This document shows positions 58,429-64,000 of a stretch of 64,000 bases of DNA, piece after piece; the first letter of the stretch is position 1, and each line of letters begins with the position of its first letter. The notes beneath the pieces were generated by a model that saw only the letters and a program-made list of their open reading frames with translations, was not told the DNA's origin and ran no database searches. The translations under genes and the position numbers were made by a program. This DNA is from Isoetes taiwanensis. Taxonomy: Eukaryota > Streptophyta > Lycopodiopsida > Isoetales > Isoetaceae. Where the stretch lies: contig JAJEKV010000040.1 in NCBI GenBank assembly GCA_021234155.1, forward strand, positions 8,059,161 to 8,123,160. Direction: 5' to 3'.

Positions 58429-58801
58429 TCATGGGTTTAAGTACTCGTCTGCATCCAAGTTCACACCTTCGTCACCTGCTGGCCCAGGAGCGGGCGGCAG
58501 GTACTGATTAATGTCTGGTACCTCTTCACCTTCACGCGGTTCTTCTACCCCCCTCCAAAGGTCCATTTCACATTGGGATTGGAACGCATGAGCCATTCCA
58601 TCCCTCCTGCGCGAGCAACCCGAGGTGGCAAGGGAGGCATCGCGATTGCAGATTGAGCATTGCATCTTTGGCGCTCGGTATAATATATCCATAATCTGGC
58701 TGGAATGAACCTACGCCCATCATCAATCCAACAAGCACCTCAAATGCGGGCGATGTCCACACCCTAAGGCATACCAACCAACTTGGGTTAGATTGTCGCA
58801 C
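58429..58801 (-). CDS. Cargo ORF fragment, C-terminal, unknown
   Basis: Two overlapping minus frames joined by one shift read SPAFEVLVGLMMGVGS, then FQSQCEMDLWRGVEEPREGE and an acidic Pro-rich tail ending DADEYLNP. The smooth protein-like tail to a stop codon argues for a real C-terminus. It could belong to the coiled-coil ORF to its right (same strand) after an intron. No family recognised. Confidence 0.35.
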
Positions 58802-59443
58802 ACACTTGACAATATCTAAAGTCCCCTTCTTTTACATCGTCCCCACTTGACTTTCATATAGGTATTTATTCGAGGGAGGTATGCAATACCCTACTCCTTG
58901 GAGACTCTAAGGGGATCAGAATCTAAGACTCTTGATATTGTGCATGTGCTCATTGTCTACTCTCAACGCCCGCATTTTCCCTACCCAAAGGCTGCAAGTT
59001 GATTCTTAGTGTCTAATAATTCTGCAGACCATCTTGTCATGAGCATTTGCCACGATCTTTTAAGCAAATTTTCCTCGGCCAGTGAGGTTTCGACTTCTTT
59101 CATTCTCTAACCGAGCCTTGGCTCTACCTCATCTGTCCCTTTGCACTCTGGCGCAAACCCGCCACATCTAAAAGTTTTATGGCATCTTGAAGCGGATAGG
59201 TTATAGTCACTGGCTCATCACCAAGGCTTTGCCAGAATCATCATGACTTCACTCTCTTCTGCTACCACTTTGCTTCCTTGTTTCCACTTTCTCTTGGCAT
59301 AATTTACGGGCTCCCTCTCACAATCTCATAGTACACTTGCTTGGCAAGCGTCTTCTTTGGTTAGAGTGGTTTTATCATTGTTCCTTTCACTTGCACCCAC
59401 TCTCCAAAGCTTTAGCTCGGGACTTGAGGGGATCTTGCGGTCG

Positions 59444-59870
59444 TTATGCCTTATACTTACACCGCTCTCCTGCTTGGCGGTCGGCGTCAAAGTGTTTGGC
59501 GTCTAAATTGGCCTCGATATCCTCATAATCTGCTCCATGTGGGCAACAACCTGGGCCCATGCCACATGCAACTCCATGCACCTCTGTAATTGTGACACCT
59601 TCTTTCTTGGCCACTTCTGCCATTGCCCTCAACCTTAACAACTCTTTTTGCACGGCTTCATTCATTCTAGCATGTTCCTCTCTTTTACAGATCATTGTGC
59701 CTAACCTCGACAATGTAGGTAGAAGGGAATTCAAATCCATCCGGTCCAGGAGTTCTCAAAGTGTCCGGCATAGAGAAGTCTCCTCCATGCGCGGTTTCAT
59801 CAGCCCCTTCTCTCATGTGCTGATGAGAAGAGCTCGGTTGCCGATGAGACAAACTGGGTCGTTGAGACAT
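59444..59870 (-). CDS. Cargo ORF 2: Ser/His-rich start and coiled coil, one frameshift
   Basis: ATG at 59,870 opens MSQRPSLSHRQPSSSHQHMR and continues to about 59,735. There a one-base shift leads to LNSLLPTLSRLGTMICKREE, then NEAVQKELLRLRAMAEVAKK (about 59,600-59,660), a clear amphipathic helix with coiled-coil spacing. A Cys/Gly segment and an acidic end (YEDIEANLDAKHFD) follow, to a stop at 59,444. I know no family with this layout. It is co-oriented with the kinase-like gene 260 bp upstream, so the two could be co-expressed or even one split gene. As transposon cargo it might be a partner or DNA-binding co-factor; that is inference. Confidence 0.45.
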
Positions 59871-60127
59871 TCTTAAGTGTTTGGCACTAGGTAGTTGTGA
59901 GTTCGTTTTCTTGCGGATAAGCTTTACATTAACTGCGCGAAATAAAAAACAACTCAATATGACTTATAAATTATAAAAAAAAAAAAAATAAGTGCAACAA
60001 AAATAAATACATAAGAATGCCAAAGATGTTTTATTGAATGTATTTAAAGCAATTGTTCATTGATTATTTTTTTTGGTTGCATACAAGAGAGCTCATAAAT
60101 GGCACGCTAAGCGTGACTTGGTCCGGC

Positions 60128-61705
60128 TTAATTCGCGCCGTCGCCCCTAACCCAACTTGAGGAATCCAATCTGATTACGTTTGGGGTCTTGTGCAATGTG
60201 TTGGAGAGCAATTCCGGTGTGCTCGCATGGTGTTCGATGGTCGGGTTCCGGATCAAACTTACGTGCCTTATCTCATTATTGGGGATTCGACCGCGATTAG
60301 CTTCAAATAATCGCACATGTTTCGAAACCTCTGGCTTTGTTCATTGGTACCCATACTCTCCAAGAAAGAGTGCTTGCGTGCAAAATCAGCAAGGTAATAG
60401 ATAAAGTAGGCTGCCCCTAAGAGATCGAAGTCTACCCTTGCAGGCACCGTCTTAGTTCCATCTCTTTTTGGACCCCAATACAAATCATCATGCATGTATG
60501 GATAGGCAAGCCTTTCATCAATGGCCTTTTTGCAGCAGACATCCATGCCTTTGTATGCCCACCGCTTCACTTCCAGCGGCTGCGCCCTATTAGGCGTTCT
60601 TCTCCCCAATCACATATACCAATATAAAATGACACGGGGGTCCGTGCATCCTCTCTCTTTCCCAAATTCAAAATGAAGCAAGACATTGCCCGGGTGTAAG
60701 TCCATGTGTAGATGGTGCTCTTTATGAAGCTTAAGCAAGCCGCTTAAAAACGACATAGTTAGATCACCCACTCTTTGAGCAACATATAACTCCTGCTTTC
60801 TTCGTTGCTCAAGCTTATGGACATCAACCTCGACAGTAGGCTTACACCCTAATCTCTTAAATGCATGCCTGGCAAACTCATTATCTCCATGATGCACAAA
60901 AAGAGATGCACAAGAACCCCCATTCCAGTAGGGAAATATCAACCCTGTTCTTTCCAACCCAGTTGTACGACCAATGCAGCGTATGATAGAGCCATGTCTA
61001 ACCTGCATTTGTGATTCCCTCATGTTTTTCATCATGGCCTTTACTATCACATCAGGTCTGGCCGTACCTAACCGCACATCCTCATTCTGAAATTTAACAC
61101 AATAGGGTTCATCTTTAAGAAAACTAGAACCCAAGATATTGCATTTGAACACCGTTCCATATGTTCCTGAACCAATTCTGGTCCTGTTCATTATTTGAGA
61201 GGAATCCACCATATAGTCTTGGCATCTGCCCTTTTTCTTGCTTCCCACTCTTTATCAGTCTCACCAGGACGCTTGGCTCTAATAGTCTGTGCCAACACTT
61301 TCTTAACTAGGTGAGGGGGTTGATGGGTTTCTTTCTAAGCTTCGATTAAGTCCAAGCCGTGTTCCATTCCACAGCCTTATCTTTTAAAGACTCTCTCAAG
61401 CGGGGACTAGTTAGATTTGCCACTGCATGAATCATATTTCCAGTTGCACGGGATACATTGCCATCTATCCAAGCATACCTTTCAGAAGGAGTCTTTTCAG
61501 GTTCTACGTCTATCATTCGAGGCCCAAAAGCTCTCTCAGCGTCTCTCATGAGACTTGAGTGGAAGTCTAGCCATCCTTCATCCATTGTAGTAATCAACTC
61601 TAACTTTCGGATGGGGTGGCGGCTATATATTAAGCTCACGAGCCAATTCATTAAAACAGTCTTAAGGAGGACCATGGTGTTGGGGTCTTGATCTTTTCTC
61701 TGCAT
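60128..61705 (-). CDS. Protein-kinase-like cargo gene of the hAT element, frameshifted
   Basis: ATG at 61,705 opens a 119-codon helical N-terminal region with no known domain. The frame then shifts through EWEARKRADAKTIWW (about 61,215) into the kinase domain. There one sees the Gly-rich loop IGSGTYGTVFKC (61,176-61,141), YCVKF with the ATP-anchoring Lys (61,095), the catalytic loop HMDLHPGN (60,708-60,685) and, after one missing base, DWG in place of DFG (60,603). The C-lobe follows (VKRWAYKGMDVCC, FDLLGAAYFIYYLADF), and after another shift a tail ends near 60,128. ATP-binding and catalytic residues survive, so the ancestor was probably an active Ser/Thr or Tyr kinase rather than a pseudokinase. 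At least three frameshifts exist as read. No introns are needed. It lies between the transposase and the right TIR, opposite in strand, hence cargo rather than host DNA. Confidence 0.75.
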
Positions 61706-61733
61706 CTTAGTAGAGGACTTCGACCTCTGGGTT

Positions 61734-61840
61734 CATGTGAGGCTCTGCTTCCACCCTAGGTCCTTCTTTAGGGCTCATGTGAGGCTCAAAGCTTCTACCC
61801 TAGGTCCTTCTTTAGGGCTCATGTGAGGCTCTGGCATTCT
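61734..61840. repeat. 42-44-bp tandem repeat upstream of the kinase gene
   Basis: CATGTGAGGCTC begins at 61,734, 61,776 and 61,820, with CCCTAGGTCCTTCTTTAGGG between. It lies 30-130 bp upstream of the kinase ATG and may fall in its promoter or leader. Confidence 0.85.
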
Positions 61841-62943
61841 AGTCTAAGCCCGTCTAACTCTTGTGGATTCATAGCGACTTTAGAAGAAACGTGTATAGAT
61901 AGCGATATGCCAACTGTAGCAAAGCAGCAACAATACCTACAAGTCTGGGGGAAAAAAAAAACCCACTTTAGTGAGTGTCAATAATGTCGAAATAGTTCAT
62001 TAAGATTCTAGTAAACTACTAAGTTTCAAGCTTGACAGTTGTAGGCACCCTACTGAGTTTAACAAGTTTTCTCATTCTCTTCAACAAGTTTAACTTATGA
62101 TCTGACCCAGCTACTGACTCCATTAGGAAACTCCCTGGCGGCACTCAACTGAACATATTGCATAAGACCACCTAGCAAAGTCACGAATATTTAATGAAAT
62201 ATACGCCACTCCCTATATTAGTGTTGGACTTTCGTCAACCACACCGTCAGAAAATAGGGTATATCTCATTAAATATTCTTCTGACCTTCCATAAGAGTAC
62301 AACACCCACCTTTTAGCACCGCGTGACCGAAGCCAACAAGCGGCAGGTGAGGGCTATACACCTAAATGGGAGGTTGACCCTAGCAATCCTCGACATCAGC
62401 AATGACACCCACCCTCGGCATGGCACAATTCAATGTGGCACGCCAGGCGAGGGTCACTGCCTCAGCCAAGGATCACTCCGAACTAAAACCTAGTCTCTCT
62501 TAAAGTACTCCCTACCCTCACTGCTACTGTTGTCGATGAAAGGGTAGGCAACCAAATTAAAGGGTAGGCAATTCTTTTATTTTTATTTTTATTTTTATTT
62601 CATTATTTTTTTTCCTTTTTTTATTATTTCTGTTCTATTGTTTTTTTTTTCTTTTTTTTTTCATTATTTTTTTCACAAAAATCAGTCTGGATTCGACCAT
62701 AGAACGAGACGCTCACCATCGTCACGCCCCTCAATGGAGGGGGGCAACAGGCGAGGGCCTCACTATGGAGGAACCCTAGACCTACAATAAAAAAACAACA
62801 AAAAACTAACTAGGTTTGTCTAAAAACTAAGAAAAAATGAAAAAAAAGGGAAAAGGGGCACAGGTTGTGAAGGAGGGCGCAGGTGGTTTACCTTTTTCTG
62901 CGCAAAAACAAAAAGAATGCGCCTCCGTATATATATAGAAAAG
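61841..62943. other. Cargo-side non-coding DNA of the hAT element
   Basis: No gene is seen. A foldback with 20-bp arms at 62,186-62,205 and 62,259-62,279 (arm GAATATTTAATGAAATATAC, one mismatch) and a T-rich run at 62,575-62,670 are the only structures. Confidence 0.5.
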
Positions 62944-63209
62944 TTCGCGTAAGCGAAAACTACTATTTCGCTTACGCGAAACCCGCTTCGCGTAAGCGAA
63001 ACTTATAAAACAGCTTACGCGAACGAAAAAAAATTTCGCGTAAGCGAAACCTTCTATTTCGCTTACGCGAAAAAAGTTTCGCGTAAGCGAAACTTAAGAC
63101 TTCGCTTACGCGAAGTCGGGGAGGCGGTTCGCGTAAGCGAAAAATAAACTTTCGCTTACGCGAAAAAATGTTCGCGTAAGCGAAACAGAAGGTTTCGCTT
63201 ACGCGAAAA
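62944..63209. promoter_or_regulatory. Right subterminal array: 12 alternating copies of TTCGCGTAAGCGAA
   Basis: Six copies read TTCGCGTAAGCGAA and six (one shortened) the reverse complement TTCGCTTACGCGAA, in strict alternation, about 22 bp apart. Each copy is itself a near-palindrome (TTCGC / GCGAA around a 4-base centre). The array sits 120 bp inside the right TIR, where transposases of hAT elements bind. Weaker versions lie at the left end. Confidence 0.9.
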
Positions 63210-63327
63210 TTTTTTTTTTCCGGCCGGCGAGTATTAAATACGAAAATACGTATTTTCCCTAAAAATACGTATTTTTGGACTTTATACGTCTGAAAAAATA
63301 ATTTCATACGTACAGAACCTATCCCTG

Positions 63328-63730
63328 CTTGACGTAGAGGGGGAATATTGACGCCAGAGCAAGGACCCTAAAAACCACCCGGAAGCAGCTTGCCCCAAAA
63401 GTCCTCTCCCGAAGGCCTTGGCGACGGACGGGCAACTTCCCCTCTCCGGAACCGTGATCTGTCTCTGCCAATGGACTCATAACGTCGACATTGCCCTAGG
63501 GACCAAGTTTTGTAGCCAGAAGCCCACCCCTTCTCGAAGAAGCGCCAAACTATCTCATGTGCAACACACTCGTAGTCAATTGGCCTAGGAGGTGGCTGCT
63601 GAATACTGCAATGTAGGGCGTAAGTGTTTCTTTCTTTTGCAAAACTGACCGTGTAACTTGGTCCCTAGGGTAATTTTGGCATTCCGGACGATGTGGCGAA
63701 GTCGAATCGCCATTTCGGAGCCTCCGCAAT
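63328..63730. repeat. Dispersed repeat unit, second copy, right part
   Basis: It begins with the right target duplication CTTGACGT and continues co-linear with 51,828-52,215 to about 63,725. After that the two copies diverge. Confidence 0.85.
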
Positions 63731-64000
63731 GTATAGCAACAAAACCATAGCCGGTATAGTGCGACACAGCGTAATTCTGTTAACAGACTTAATGCACATG
63801 ACATTAGGACAACGTTGTTAACAGTTATAATGGAGATGACATTTGGGCATTTGGGTATAATCGAAACAATGGGAGCGAATCGTGAACCAAAATGAGAGAG
63901 CAAATAATTGAAAAAAGAAAAAAAAAAAACGGACCCCTTTGATCTTGAGGATATTTGCCGACTTCAAGGATCGTATGAAATGAACTGGAAATCTCTAAAC
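63731..64000. other. Window end, no gene recognised
   Basis: A short stretch without recognisable features apart from an A-rich run at 63,910-63,930. Confidence 0.4.

Larger units (their letters stand above)
52955..63327 (+). mobile_element. hAT transposon, 10,373 bp, with transposase and kinase cargo
   Basis: The left terminus is CGGGGATAGGTTC; the right terminus read inward is CAGGGATAGGTTC. The TIRs match at 18 of 24 bases. An 8-bp duplication flanks it: CTTGGCGT (52,947-52,954) and CTTGACGT (63,328-63,335). Removing the element joins the flanks into a sequence co-linear with the intact paralog around 51,820-51,860, which proves the borders. TIR type, duplication length and a DUF659/hAT-C transposase all agree on the hAT superfamily. 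The element is far larger than the usual 3-5 kb. Order: left subterminal repeats, transposase (+), foldback-rich spacer, coiled-coil ORF (-), kinase-like gene (-), tandem repeat, right subterminal array. Confidence 0.93.

Noticed and set aside
58568-58801. Second transposase C-terminus within the hAT element
   Set aside because: It lacks the ERNWS and dimerisation motifs, and the genuine hAT C-terminus is at 55,742-55,850 on the other strand.
51847-63725. Direct repeats at 51,847-52,215 and 63,355-63,725 as LTRs of a 12-kb retrotransposon
   Set aside because: A hAT TIR pair with an 8-bp duplication sits exactly where the second repeat unit is split, and the first unit shows the empty site. 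The repeats are tandem target units, not LTRs.

Overview
This window is nuclear DNA from a land plant. It is dominated by transposable elements and their wreckage, with almost no ordinary single-copy gene. The plant assignment rests on LTR elements primed by the plant initiator-Met tRNA (PBS TGGTATCA...), an L1-type LINE with a zf-RVT-like end, CACTA and hAT elements, a PPR pseudogene and a telo-box leader. I cannot tell the plant group from sequence alone; the PPR fragments and odd transposon proteins would fit a fern, lycophyte, moss or gymnosperm as well as an angiosperm.

Layout. 1-7.34 kb and 13.73-21.21 kb are two copies of one segmental duplication. Each copy holds part of a copia-type LTR element (minus strand), host DNA, and a gene with a DUF3990-like ADP-ribosyltransferase fold between two direct AT-rich repeats. 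Copy B keeps the gene nearly open; copy A is broken. Between the copies lie a PPR pseudogene (7.3-8.0 kb), small tandem repeats, and an LTR into which a second small copia element (11,081-13,339, TSD AATAA) has inserted. 22.06-24.17 kb is a 5'-truncated LINE. 25.4-26.7 kb is a 1.3-kb polypyrimidine tract. 27,379-33,780 is a 6.4-kb CACTA-like transposon (TSD TAA), which interrupts another copy of the AT-rich repeat and carries a host-like first exon, a MITE and a SINE-like piece. 34.0-35.6 kb is a decayed Ty3/gypsy pol. 39.5-41.6 kb has a nested inverted repeat followed by transposon-type ORFs. 45.8-47.5 kb is a small CpG-rich CACTA-type element.

The main discovery is at 52,955-63,327: a 10,373-bp hAT transposon. 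It has TIRs beginning C(A/G)GGGATAGGTTC, an 8-bp target duplication (CTTGGCGT / CTTGACGT) and patterned subterminal repeats. An uninterrupted paralog of its target site lies 1.1 kb upstream in the same window. It carries its own transposase (plus strand, 53.8-56.3 kb) and, on the opposite strand, cargo: a protein-kinase-like gene (61.7-60.1 kb) and a coiled-coil ORF (59.9-59.4 kb). The right end holds 12 copies of a 14-bp motif in strictly alternating orientation.

Caveat. Wherever two copies of a repeat can be compared, many differences fall at CAG/CTG trinucleotides. That is the CHG methylation context, and it suggests long-read base-calling error. Some of the frameshifts reported here may therefore be assembly artefacts. 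All coding calls are single-sequence judgements made without database searches.
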